27,838 bases of DNA. It comes from Paranoxybacillus sp035645275. Its GTDB lineage: Bacteria > Bacillota > Bacilli > Bacillales > Anoxybacillaceae. The notes beneath the pieces were generated by a model. It saw only the letters and a program-made list of their open reading frames with translations. It was not told the origin of the DNA and did no database searches. Made by a program: the position numbers and the translations under genes. Of the stretch, positions 7,315-15,147 are shown in pieces. Every line of letters begins with the position of its first letter. Within the stretch, counting starts at the first letter, position 1. Location of the stretch: assembly GCA_035645275.1 (NCBI GenBank), contig DASQMX010000024.1, forward strand, positions 1-27,838. Direction: 5' to 3'.

Positions 7315-9003
7315 TTACATCCTCTCCGGCGCTCCAATCCCTAACAAACGCAATCCTTCTTTTAATACGATTGTTGTTGCGCGGACTAAGGCAAGACGCG
7401 AGTTTAAATCTTCATCTTCGGCAAGAATTTTTGTATGGGCGTAATAGCTGTTAAATGCCTGTGCTAAATGGATGACATATTTAGCGATTAAAGAAGGATC
7501 GAGATGTTCATACGCTTTCTGAATGACATTCGGGAACGCGGCGAGCAGTTTGACGATTTCCCAGCTTTCGTCATCTTTCAGTCCGTGAATGTCGTTTGCC
7601 GCGGCTGTTTGGGCATTTCGTAAAATCGAGCAAGCTCTTGCGTACGTATATTGCACATAAGGTCCTGTTTCTCCTTCAAACTTCAGCATATCTTCAAGGG
7701 AAAATTCGATATTATTGATGCGCTCATGTTTTAAATCATAAAAGATGACCGCACCGACGCCAACTTGACGCGCGATTTCGTCTTTGTTTTCTAAATTTGG
7801 ATTTTTTGCGGCAATGTTTTGTTCGGCGAGTGTGATCGCTTCTTTGAGAACGTCTTCAAGCAAAATGACGCGCCCTTTTCTCGTTGACATTTTTTTGCCG
7901 TCTTTTAAAATCAAACCGAATGGAATGTGAACCATCGTTTTTGCCCAAGCGAAGCCGAGCTTTTCGAGCACAGAGAACACCTGCTGGAAATGAAGGCTTT
8001 GTTCGTGTCCAACGACATATAAGGCTTTAGCGAATTGATAGGTTTCATAACGATAAAGTGCCGCCGCTAAATCGCGGGTAGCGTATAATGTCGCACCGTC
8101 TGACTTTTTAATGAGGCAGGGCGGCAATTCTTTTTCGTCAAGACGGACCACCATCGCTCCGTCCGATTCGCTTAATAGACCTTTTTCTTCAAGCAAATGC
8201 ACGACGCGCTCCATTTTGTCGTTGTAAAACGCTTCTCCGTGGTAGGAGTCAAACGAAACGCCTAGCAATTCATAGATGCGGGAGAAGTCTTTTAAAGACT
8301 CATCGCGAAACCATTTCCAAAGCCGATATGCTTCTTCGTCGCCGTCTTCCAGCTTTTTAAACCATGCTCGTCCTTCACTTTCAAGCTGTTCGTTCGTTTC
8401 GGCTTCTTCATGAAATTTGACATAGAGGTTAAACAGTTCTTTAATCGGGTTTTCTTTAATTTTTTCGTCATTGCCCCAGCGTTTGTAAGCGGCGATGAGT
8501 TTACCGAATTGTGTGCCCCAGTCACCTAAATGGTTAATTCTTACTGCCTTGTAGCCGCATTTTTCGGCGATGTTGGCGATGGCGTTTCCGATGACGGTCG
8601 AACGGAGATGCCCCATCGAAAACGGCTTGGCGATGTTCGGTGAAGAGAAATCAAGGACAATCGTTTTTCCTTCTCCTAATGACATGTCCCCATAATGATT
8701 GCCTTGTTGTAAAACCGTTTCAATGACTTGCTTGCTGACCGTTGTTTTGTTTAAGAGGACGTTCACATAAGCGCCTTTTGCTTCGACCTTTTCAAAAAGC
8801 GAATCATCAAGTTTTTCTGCAATCTCTTTCGCGATGAGAGCAGGCGATTTTCGGAATGTTTTGGCCAAAGTGAAACAAGGAAAGGCAAAGTCCCCGTAAG
8901 AGGCATACTTTGGAACTTCGATGAGTTCATATACTTGCTGTTTCGTTAAATGTTCGCTAAGCAAATTGGTTAAGCATTGGGCGAACTGTAATTTGTAATC
9001 CAT
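7315..9003 (-). CDS. argS: arginyl-tRNA synthetase
   Basis: Class I synthetase that charges tRNA-Arg in the cytoplasm. The 562 residues match the family length. Seen in order: the N-terminal Arg-specific additional domain (residues 1-110 or so), the HIGH-type signature in SSPNIAKPFSMGHLRST, HLGDWGTQFGK, the KMSKS-type loop GKKMSTRKG and the helical anticodon-binding C-terminus with ALVRATTIVLKEGLRLLGI. ATG 9003 lies behind AAGGAGAG. Expression should be controlled by the T-box leader just upstream, which carries a CGC Arg specifier. The family is certain. Whether it is the only argS in the genome is not visible; T-box control can mark a second, inducible copy. Confidence 0.97.
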   Translation of the reverse strand: MDYKLQFAQCLTNLLSEHLTKQQVYELIEVPKYASYGDFAFPCFTLAKTFRKSPALIAKEIAEKLDDSLFEKVEAKGAYVNVLLNKTTVSKQVIETVLQQGNHYGDMSLGEGKTIVLDFSSPNIAKPFSMGHLRSTVIGNAIANIAEKCGYKAVRINHLGDWGTQFGKLIAAYKRWGNDEKIKENPIKELFNLYVKFHEEAETNEQLESEGRAWFKKLEDGDEEAYRLWKWFRDESLKDFSRIYELLGVSFDSYHGEAFYNDKMERVVHLLEEKGLLSESDGAMVVRLDEKELPPCLIKKSDGATLYATRDLAAALYRYETYQFAKALYVVGHEQSLHFQQVFSVLEKLGFAWAKTMVHIPFGLILKDGKKMSTRKGRVILLEDVLKEAITLAEQNIAAKNPNLENKDEIARQVGVGAVIFYDLKHERINNIEFSLEDMLKFEGETGPYVQYTYARACSILRNAQTAAANDIHGLKDDESWEIVKLLAAFPNVIQKAYEHLDPSLIAKYVIHLAQAFNSYYAHTKILAEDEDLNSRLALVRATTIVLKEGLRLLGIGAPERM

Positions 9004-9032
9004 CAGACACTCTCCTTTGCTTTGTAGTCAAA

Positions 9033-9280
9033 TAAAAAAGCCCGTCTCCTGATAGAGACGAGCTATTACCCGCGGTACCACTCTAATTGTTTACATAAAA
9101 ACCTCTCTTGTTTATAACGGGGGACTCCCCGGCGAATCTTACTAACCGACAGGTATTCAGATTAGCATCTCCGAAGTGCGCTTCGTTATATAGTCCGCAT
9201 CAGGCTTCCACCATCCCTGACTCGCTAGTGCTTCCTATATAACTACTCTCTTCGTCATCGAATTGGATATTAATTTTTTT
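9033..9280 (-). promoter_or_regulatory. T-box riboswitch (Arg, specifier CGC)
   Basis: Minus-strand leader of argS. The canonical T-box AGAGTGGTACCGCGGG is at 9084-9069. Stem I can be drawn with a base of CGAAG/CTTCG and an upper helix GTTATATAG/CTATATAAC. Between them, one side carries the loop-E type AGAGTA and the other GAAGCGCA, which places CGC (9180-9178), an Arg codon, as specifier followed by the expected A. The terminator AGCTCGTCTC/GAGACGGGCT plus six T (9064-9034) competes with the antiterminator. Uncharged tRNA-Arg would pair with both CGC and the UGGU bulge and let transcription continue into argS. Confidence 0.93.
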
Positions 9281-9284
9281 AGTA

Positions 9285-9310
9285 TTATAATGGTTTTTCC
9301 GAATTTTTCA
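9285..9310 (-). promoter_or_regulatory. sigma-A promoter of the argS leader
   Basis: On the minus strand TTGAAA, 16 bases and TATAAT lie just after the murG stop codon, about ten bases before the expected start of the T-box RNA. It means argS does not depend on read-through from murG. Confidence 0.75.
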
Positions 9311-9312
9311 AG

Positions 9313-10386
9313 TTATTTTTGGCTTGATTCGTTAATAAGCGTAAGAAGTTTGTTTAATGCATCGTTCGCTTCGGATTTTTTCATGTTATCAATGTATTTT
9401 TGTCTGTCGCGATAAAGCTGATAAACGGCTTGCAGCAATGACTCATTCGATAAATCTTCTTCCATCAGCACTTCACAATAACCGGCCTTTTGGAAGGAAC
9501 GGGCATTTAAAATTTGGTCGCCGCGGCTGGCGCCTTTTGACAGCGGAATAAGCAACATCGGTTTTCTTAATGTTAAAAATTCGAAAATGGAATTGGAGCC
9601 GGCACGAGACAAGACGATATCCGCCATTGCCATTAAATGAGGCAGCTCATCGCTTACATATTCAAATTGTTTATATCCTTTATAATTGATTAAGTCAGGG
9701 GCGATATTTCCTTTGCCGCAAATATGAACAATTTGGAAATCGGATGTGAGTGTTTGTAAGTTGGCGCGCAGCACGTCATTGATGCGCTTCGAGCCTAAGC
9801 TTCCTCCCATGACAAGGAGAACCGGCTTTTCTTTTTCAAAGCAGCAATATTCAAATCCTTTGTTTGCCTCTCCTTTGAATAGTTCTTCTCTTACAACCGC
9901 GCCGACATAAATGCCTTTATCTCCCTTTACATGTTGCAATGTTTCCGGAAACGTAACGCATACTTTTGTCGCAAAAGGCATGGCAATTTTATTGGCAAGT
10001 CCCGGTGTTATGTCCGATTCATGGATAATCGTCGGCACACGGTTGAGCCACGCGCCGATAATGACAGGAACAGAGACAAATCCGCCTTTGGAGAAAATAA
10101 TGTCGGGTTTTTCCCGTTTAATAATTTGATAGGCTTGAAGTGTTCCTTTGATGACTTTAAAAGGATCTTTAAAGTTATTCCAATCAAAATAGCGGCGCAA
10201 TTTTCCTGTTGAGATAGCGAAATACGGTACATTTTCCACTTTAGAGAGCAGTTCTCGTTCAATTCCTGTGTGTGAGCCAATATAGCTGATTTCCCATCCT
10301 TGTTCTAACAACTTCGGAATAAGCGCTAAGTTGACTGTCACGTGTCCAGCGGATCCTCCGCCTGTAAGAATGATTTTTTTCTTCAA
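9313..10386 (-). CDS. murG: MurG-type UDP-GlcNAc glycosyltransferase (stand-alone paralogue)
   Basis: A GT28-fold enzyme of 357 residues. MurG transfers GlcNAc from UDP-GlcNAc to lipid I to make lipid II on the inner membrane face. Visible motifs are GGGSAGHV at 9-16, FSKGGFVSVP, HESDITPGLANK, MGGSLGSKRIND and the donor-site SRAGSNSIFEFL. The last three differ from the classical dcw-cluster MurG (HEQN-PG-TNK, RAGA-T--E) and resemble the second MurG copy found in some Bacillaceae. It is not next to other division or peptidoglycan genes here, which supports a paralogue. The start is TTG 10386 behind AGGTGAT. The acceptor could be lipid I or another polyprenyl-linked sugar. Confidence 0.88.
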   Translation of the reverse strand: MKKKIILTGGGSAGHVTVNLALIPKLLEQGWEISYIGSHTGIERELLSKVENVPYFAISTGKLRRYFDWNNFKDPFKVIKGTLQAYQIIKREKPDIIFSKGGFVSVPVIIGAWLNRVPTIIHESDITPGLANKIAMPFATKVCVTFPETLQHVKGDKGIYVGAVVREELFKGEANKGFEYCCFEKEKPVLLVMGGSLGSKRINDVLRANLQTLTSDFQIVHICGKGNIAPDLINYKGYKQFEYVSDELPHLMAMADIVLSRAGSNSIFEFLTLRKPMLLIPLSKGASRGDQILNARSFQKAGYCEVLMEEDLSNESLLQAVYQLYRDRQKYIDNMKKSEANDALNKLLTLINESSQK

Positions 10387-10476
10387 CGATCATCACCTAT
10401 CTTTATAAGATTTATGTCCAACGTTCATTTATAACGTTCTGAAGGTCATCTATTCCAATGAAAATGAAGGATTTGT

Positions 10477-10514
10477 AACATATAGTTTTAACATATAGTT
10501 TTAACATATAGTTT
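10477..10514. repeat. 13-base tandem repeat, three copies
   Basis: AACATATAGTTTT is repeated at 10477-10489, 10490-10502 and 10503-10514 (last copy one base short). It lies in the 430-base divergent spacer between murG and the polysaccharide deacetylase gene, about 90 bases upstream of the murG start. It could be a binding-site array or slippage product. Confidence 0.85.
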
Positions 10515-10663
10515 GCAGGAAAATGGGCTCTTGTTCAAGGGGTAAGAAAAGATATGTGCCTCCATTTTTTACAACAAAACAATACAATATTGTAACAATC
10601 TATCCAATAAAAATAAATGAGTCAAAAGACAGGTAAATCTTTCTCTTTTCTAAAAAGATAAAC

Positions 10664-10669
10664 TATAAT
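10664..10669 (+). promoter_or_regulatory. candidate -10 box upstream of the deacetylase operon
   Basis: A perfect TATAAT lies in the 430-base gap upstream of the deacetylase gene, but the 17-base upstream hexamer is only TTCTCT. If real, it gives a leader of about 150 bases. The rest of the gap is AT-rich, with no other gene that I would call. Confidence 0.3.
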
Positions 10670-10823
10670 GAAAATGTGCTTATTCTTTTGAAAATAGGAA
10701 GAGCAAAGATGATAACACTTTCATATTTAAAAACGGTTTATTTATTGTTAAAGTGATATAAAGTAGATTATTAGTATTATAGTTCATAGCTTTGGAAAAA
10801 AAGCTGATAAAGAGGTGTATTTT

Positions 10824-11543
10824 TTGGAAATTTTATTGCTGGCTCTGCTCGCTTTTTTTCTGTTTTACGCTGTTATTCCGACCGTTGTGATTCGCGTTTT
10901 TTCTTTGCGTATTTATAAAAAGGGAAATAAGCGAAATACGATCGCTTTAACGTTTGATGATGGTCCAGATTCCATATATACTCCTCGTTTATTAGATTTA
11001 TTGAAAAAATATCAAGTAAAAGCCACTTTTTTTGTTGTCGGGGAAAAAGCAAAGCGGCATCCGGATCTTATTAAACGAATGCATCAAGAAGGTCATGAGA
11101 TTGGGCTGCATAATTACCGCCATATTAGTAATTGGTTTGTACTTCCGTTCTTTCTGTCACGGGGATTACGTAAATCAGCTGACATTATTGAACAAATCAT
11201 TCAAGAAAGGCCGATTTACTATCGTCCGCCTTGGGGGCATTTTAATTTGTGTACGCTTCCGTTGCAGAAGCAGTATAAAACGATTATGTGGACACATATA
11301 CCCGGGGATTGGAAAGAAGGTGTAGGAGCTCTTGAATTGTTTCACCGTTTAAAAAAATGTCAGCAAGATGGTTCGATCATTGTGCTTCATGACAGCGGCG
11401 AGACGTTTGGAGCAGATGCGAATGCTCCGGAAAATATGCTGGCAGCGTTAGAGTTGTTTTTGAAAGACGGGTATACTCAAAAAATTAGATGGGTAACGCT
11501 TAGCGAGATGCTGAATGCGAAAAATAAGAAACAAATTTCATAA
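10824..11543 (+). CDS. membrane-anchored polysaccharide deacetylase (CE4 family)
   Basis: A NodB-homology (carbohydrate esterase 4) deacetylase of 239 residues with an N-terminal hydrophobic anchor (residues 2-24). CE4 enzymes remove N-acetyl groups from peptidoglycan or other GlcNAc polymers outside the cell. All family motifs are visible: TFDDGP at 43-48 with two catalytic/metal Asp, the metal-binding HNYRH, RPPWGHFN, HIPGDW and IIVLHDSG. I choose TTG 10824 because AGAGGTG lies 6 bases upstream; the GTG at 10815 is within that site. It heads an operon with a DedA protein (13 bases on) and a glycolipid-type glycosyltransferase (12 bases further on), so a cell-envelope glycan or lipid target is likely. 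The substrate is not determined. Confidence 0.85.
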   Translation: MEILLLALLAFFLFYAVIPTVVIRVFSLRIYKKGNKRNTIALTFDDGPDSIYTPRLLDLLKKYQVKATFFVVGEKAKRHPDLIKRMHQEGHEIGLHNYRHISNWFVLPFFLSRGLRKSADIIEQIIQERPIYYRPPWGHFNLCTLPLQKQYKTIMWTHIPGDWKEGVGALELFHRLKKCQQDGSIIVLHDSGETFGADANAPENMLAALELFLKDGYTQKIRWVTLSEMLNAKNKKQIS

Positions 11544-11556
11544 ATAAGAGGGACGT

Positions 11557-12156
11557 ATGGAGACAAATGCAATTTTAATGTATATACATGCCTATGGATA
11601 TATAATCATTTTTCTTTTTCTCTTTTTCGGAATTGTCGGGATTCCGGCTCCTGAAGAAAGTTTATTGTTTTTGCTTGGCGTGTTGATTGCCCATCAGCAA
11701 TTGGCATGGGAATATTGTTTGCTTGCGGGATTGTTAGGAGTTAATGTCGGTATGCTGAGTGCTTATGGAGCAGGTTTTTTTCTCGGTCAGCCGTTTATTA
11801 ATAAATATGGAAAATATGTCGGGATTAACAAGGATAGGTGGCATAGAGCGGATGCAACGTTTCGAAAATACGGGAGATGGACCATTTTATTTGGTTATTA
11901 TCTTCCGGGGATTCGACAAATTTCACCGTATATGGCGGGGATGACAAATTTTCCGTTTGTTCCTTTTTTGCTGCTTTCATGTATAGGGTCTTTATTATGG
12001 ACAATTCCATTTGTGTTATTAGGCGCTTTTTTCGGAGAACGGTTCACTTTTCCTCTTTCGTATATTCCGTTGATTGGTTTAGGCATGTTTGTCTTGTTCA
12101 TTCTCGGAGTTTGGCTGAATCAGATGATCAAAAAGAAACAATACGGAAATCGGTAA
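11557..12156 (+). CDS. DedA-family membrane protein
   Basis: A 199-residue integral membrane protein with about five hydrophobic segments. It shows the DedA marks GIPAPEESLLF near residue 28 and the re-entrant motif FGYYLPGIRQISPYMAGM (family F-R-xPxxR-xxxxxAG). DedA/UPF0056-type proteins act in membrane homeostasis, and some members flip undecaprenyl phosphate or phospholipids. It lies between the deacetylase and the glycosyltransferase with gaps of 13 and 12 bases, so one mRNA is likely. This suggests a lipid-carrier recycling role for a glycan or glycolipid pathway, which is inference. The ribosome site is weak (GAGGGACGT). Confidence 0.85.
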   Translation: METNAILMYIHAYGYIIIFLFLFFGIVGIPAPEESLLFLLGVLIAHQQLAWEYCLLAGLLGVNVGMLSAYGAGFFLGQPFINKYGKYVGINKDRWHRADATFRKYGRWTILFGYYLPGIRQISPYMAGMTNFPFVPFLLLSCIGSLLWTIPFVLLGAFFGERFTFPLSYIPLIGLGMFVLFILGVWLNQMIKKKQYGNR

Positions 12157-12168
12157 GGAGCTATTGTA

Positions 12169-13308
12169 ATGATGAAAGTTCTTGTTTTGCCGTTGTTTCA
12201 AATGCCTTCTGGACACCATAAAGTAGCGGATGCGCTCATTTACTCTTTAGAAAAACAAATTCCGTCTGTTGTTTGCAAAAAAATTGATTTTTTAAGCTAT
12301 TGCAATGAGCACATGGAAAAATGGATTTCCGAAATGTACATTCGCTGGATTCGTTCATATCCAAATTCGTATCATCATATTTATAAAAAATTAATGTGTG
12401 CTGATTCCCAGCGCCTAGAAGTTGCTCACTTAGAGCCGTGGCTTCCTTATTTTGAGCATAAAATGAAAAAAATGTTAGAGAAGGAACAGCCCAACCTGAT
12501 TATTTGTACGCATTCGTTTCCTTCCCGTGTTTTACAACGGCTGAAAAAGCGAAATAGGATAAAGACGCCTGTGATTAATGTGTATACCGATTTCTTTTTG
12601 AATGGTATTTGGGGAAAAAACGGAATTGATTATCATTTTGTTCCTCACCAAGAGGCAAAAATCGAATTAATGACAAAACATAGAATTTCGAAGGAAAAAA
12701 TTATCGTTACGGGCATTCCTGTTCATGAAGCCATTACTCCGAGAAATACGGTAAAAAAATCGGCGAATCGTCTTAAGCATATTTTATTTGCCGGGGGCAA
12801 TCAAGGATTAGGCAATATGGCCGAGTTCTTTAAAAAGATGGGAGAATCCAGCCATTTTCAGTACTCTGTATTGTGCGGAAAAAACGAACAGCTTTATAAA
12901 GAAATTTTGAGCTGGAATAATGCGAATATACGTCCACTTCCCTATATATCCAATATGGAGGAAATGAACCGTCTATATGATCAAGTTGATGCGATTATTA
13001 CCAAACCTGGTGGTGTAACAGTAAGTGAAGTGCTGAAAAAAAGGTTGCCGTTATTTACGGTTGCTTGGCTGCCGGGTCAGGAAAAAATTAACTTACAATA
13101 TCTTGAACGAAGGGGACTTATCTATAATTTATCTGGACTGGACTCTTATGAGCAGAAAATTTTGCAAGTATTAAATGATGAAATGGAACAAAACCGCCTC
13201 AATAAGCGAATCAATGAATACTTCGAAGAGATTGAAACAACAGCGCAAGAGGCAGTAAAAGACATCATTACAGCAAGCCAAAATATAAAAAAACAAAGAA
13301 GGTATTAA
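12169..13308 (+). CDS. MGDG-synthase/UgtP-like glycosyltransferase
   Basis: A GT28-type enzyme of 379 residues with an N-terminal MGDG_synth domain (LPLFQMPSGHHKVADAL, THSFPSRVL, TDFFLNGIW) and a C-terminal donor-binding domain (VTGIPVHEAI, FAGGNQGLGNM, ITKPGGVTVSEVL). Relatives add glucose or galactose from UDP-sugar to diacylglycerol to make membrane glycolipids and lipoteichoic acid anchors. B. subtilis UgtP and YkoN belong to this group. The start at ATG 12169 has AAGGAG 8 bases upstream; ATG 12172 is possible. It is the last gene of the deacetylase-DedA operon. Lipid acceptor and sugar are not known; it could act on a different lipid than UgtP does. Confidence 0.85.
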   Translation: MMKVLVLPLFQMPSGHHKVADALIYSLEKQIPSVVCKKIDFLSYCNEHMEKWISEMYIRWIRSYPNSYHHIYKKLMCADSQRLEVAHLEPWLPYFEHKMKKMLEKEQPNLIICTHSFPSRVLQRLKKRNRIKTPVINVYTDFFLNGIWGKNGIDYHFVPHQEAKIELMTKHRISKEKIIVTGIPVHEAITPRNTVKKSANRLKHILFAGGNQGLGNMAEFFKKMGESSHFQYSVLCGKNEQLYKEILSWNNANIRPLPYISNMEEMNRLYDQVDAIITKPGGVTVSEVLKKRLPLFTVAWLPGQEKINLQYLERRGLIYNLSGLDSYEQKILQVLNDEMEQNRLNKRINEYFEEIETTAQEAVKDIITASQNIKKQRRY

Positions 13309-13312
13309 ATAC

Positions 13313-13530
13313 TGTTGCTAATATTGCTGAACATTTGCGCGGTACATATATGGGCGCGGCAAGCCTCCAATGGATTATGGGGGAATGCTTGGGCCTTTGG
13401 TTGGTGGATTTTTATTTGAACGTTCTCTCGGACATTTGCTTTTTTCTATATTAGGTATTGGCTGCATTATCGCCGGAGTTATTTATCTTTCTATTGACCG
13501 TTATTATCAAACAAAAACAGCCAATAAAGT
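13313..13530 (+). pseudogene. MFS transporter, C-terminal fragment with frameshift
   Basis: The frame ANIAEHLRGTYMGAASLQWIMG at 13313-13382 continues as GMLGPLVGGFLFERSLGHLLF only after a one-base shift in the run GGGGG near 13379-13383. Together these form the last two or three helices of a major facilitator (drug-resistance type, with LRGTYMGA). The first ten helices are missing. It ends in a charged tail near 13530. The fragment lies against the IS605-like hairpins that follow, so insertion or deletion by that element may have removed or displaced the rest. Confidence 0.75.
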
Positions 13531-13543
13531 GCAACTTCATCAG

Positions 13544-13640
13544 TGGGGGGTTTTTCATCCCCCAATGATATTAGTTGAACTTATCGGGTTCTTAGCGTCT
13601 GTTATCTCCCACCTGTAGAGGTGGGAGTCTTACGGACGGT
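13544..13640. mobile_element. probable solo end or remnant of an IS200/IS605-type element
   Basis: Two hairpins lie 40 bases apart: TGGGGG/CCCCCA (13544-13549 with 13559-13564) and a perfect CTCCCACCT/AGGTGGGAG (13606-13614 with 13619-13627). The second has the same CTCCCAC core as the right-end hairpin of the tnpB element at 1210-1240. No transposase gene is present. This fits a tnpB/tnpA-less IS605-type remnant, but the boundaries are uncertain and another palindromic repeat type is possible. Confidence 0.45.
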
Positions 13641-13661
13641 TAGAACGGGATAACAGCAGAG

Positions 13662-13697
13662 ACCATCTGACCATTGTCTAAACGTCGGATGGTTTTT
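13662..13697 (+). terminator. Rho-independent terminator before ddl
   Basis: ACCATCTGAC (13662-13671) pairs with GTCGGATGGT (13684-13693) with one mismatch, followed by TTTTT. It probably ended the decayed MFS gene or the upstream operon and insulates ddl. Confidence 0.75.
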
Positions 13698-13856
13698 CCG
13701 TTTTCATTTGAACGGCTGCAGTAGCGAAACGAGCCTGATTTATCATATAAAATTATGAAGGAGCACAGTAGCTGCAGCTGCACGGAATTTCTCAGTAATT
13801 TTTTTAATAACGTGTTACAATAACAATTGGCGAAAAAAGATGAGGAGGGACCCCTG

Positions 13857-14942
13857 ATGAAAACGAGAATTGGAGTATTATACGGCGGAAAGTCGCCAGA
13901 ACATAAAGTATCGCTGCAGACGGCGAAAGCGGTCATGAACGCTATCGATAAAGAAAAATTTGATGTTACACCGATTTATATTACAACAGAAGGAAAATGG
14001 GTGAAAGGTGAACGTTTAACTGGAGAAGTAAAGGATGTAAAGGAACTAGAATTGAAGTCAGAAGCAAATGCTATCTTGCCAGTGGCCTTAAATAAAGCGG
14101 GGGCTCCTGCAACAACGGAAGAAAGTGAAGGAACGATTGATGTCATTTTTCCACTGTTGCATGGACCAAATGGCGAAGACGGAACGGTTCAAGGTTTGCT
14201 TGAATTATTGAACATTCCATATGTCGGAAACGGCGTGCTAGGCTCTGCGGCAGGTATGGATAAAGTTATTATGAAAAACTTATTTGCCCAAGCAGGCTTA
14301 AAGCAGGCAAAATATGTTTGGTTTATTAAAAATGACTGGAAGGAAAATCCTGAGGTTGTTTATGAAAAAGTAGAGAAAGAACTCGGTTACCCTTGCTTTG
14401 TCAAACCAGCAAACGCAGGTTCAAGTGTGGGAATTAGCAAATGTAAAAACCGCCAAGATTTAGAGGCCGCGTTTATTGAAGCGTTTAAATATGATCGGAA
14501 AATTATTATCGAAGAAGCGATTGTCGGCCGTGAAATTGAAATCGGCGTCATCGGCAATGATAAGCCGATTTGCTCGGTTGTCGGTGAAATTGTTCCGAAA
14601 AAAGAATTTTACGACTATCAAGCAAAATATGAAGATGGCGACACAGAGCTAATTATTCCGGCTGATGTGACGAAAGAACAGTATGAAACCATTAAACAGA
14701 TGGCGATTACTGCATTTAAAGCTCTTGATCTTTGTGGGCTTGTGCGTGCTGACTTTTTCTTAACGAAAGACGGTATTATTTACATTAATGAAGTCAATAC
14801 AATGCCTGGTTTTACCCCATTCAGCATGTTCCCACTTCTTTGGAAACATACAGGAGTTTCGTATCCGGAACTTATTGAGCGTTTAGTGCAGTTGGCCATT
14901 GAACGCCATCAAGAAAAACAAACGATTACGTATACGTTTTAA
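13857..14942 (+). CDS. ddl: D-alanine--D-alanine ligase
   Basis: ATP-grasp ligase that joins two D-Ala for the peptidoglycan stem. It has 361 residues, the usual DdlA-type length. Visible features are the N-terminal YGGKSPEHKVSL (substrate Glu and Ser/His region; most Ddl read GGxSxEHEVS), the ATP-grasp segment CFVKPANAGSSVGISK, the omega-loop EFYDYQAKY whose Tyr marks D-Ala-D-Ala rather than D-Ala-D-Lac specificity, and the magnesium site RADFF...INEVNTMPGFTP. I choose ATG 13857 behind GAGGAGGG; an upstream in-frame extension to 13827 covers that site. murF follows, as in B. subtilis, but about 200 bases of REP-like repeat separate them. Confidence 0.97.
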   Translation: MKTRIGVLYGGKSPEHKVSLQTAKAVMNAIDKEKFDVTPIYITTEGKWVKGERLTGEVKDVKELELKSEANAILPVALNKAGAPATTEESEGTIDVIFPLLHGPNGEDGTVQGLLELLNIPYVGNGVLGSAAGMDKVIMKNLFAQAGLKQAKYVWFIKNDWKENPEVVYEKVEKELGYPCFVKPANAGSSVGISKCKNRQDLEAAFIEAFKYDRKIIIEEAIVGREIEIGVIGNDKPICSVVGEIVPKKEFYDYQAKYEDGDTELIIPADVTKEQYETIKQMAITAFKALDLCGLVRADFFLTKDGIIYINEVNTMPGFTPFSMFPLLWKHTGVSYPELIERLVQLAIERHQEKQTITYTF

Positions 14943-14953
14943 GAAGATAAAAA

Positions 14954-15072
14954 GAGGCTGTCTCATAAGGGTCTGACCTCACGTGCGTTTAACAATATCT
15001 AGCTCATTTATCCAACATTACGTCCTGTATATTGTGTTGTGGGGTCTGACCCTTGGCTTTTGAGACAGTCTC
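14954..15072. repeat. REP-like palindromic element, copy 3
   Basis: A 119-base palindrome with outer arms GAGGCTGTCTCATAAG (14954-14969) and CTTTTGAGACAGTCTC (15057-15072), and inner arms GGGTCTGACCTCACG and TTGTGTTGTGGGGTCTGACCC. It runs in the reverse direction to copy 1, and its outer arms end in CTGTCTCA where copies 1 and 4 have CTGACCC. It lies between ddl and murF and interrupts that conserved operon. Confidence 0.85.
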
Positions 15073-15125
15073 ACAGGATACTTATGAGTGTTTAGTGCAT
15101 TATACTGTGAGGTCAGACACTTTAT
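15073..15125. repeat. REP-like half element
   Basis: Directly after copy 3, CTGTGAGGTCAGACACTT (15105-15122) repeats one inner arm of the family. The preceding 30 bases include ACTTATGAGTGTTTAG, which is weakly related to the opposite arm. It seems to be a truncated or decayed second copy next to the murF ribosome site. Confidence 0.6.
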
Positions 15126-15147
15126 TAGAGAAGCAAGGTGAAAAATG

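Noticed and set aside
10709..10756. 15-codon ORF (MITLSYLKTVYLLLK) with GGAAGAG upstream, before the deacetylase gene
   Set aside because: Too short to separate from chance in AT-rich DNA; no regulatory codon pattern and no terminator pair that would make it a leader peptide.
13640..13936. 98-codon minus-strand frame over the ddl start
   Set aside because: It overlaps the ddl ribosome site and start and a terminator, and its sequence has no domain features.
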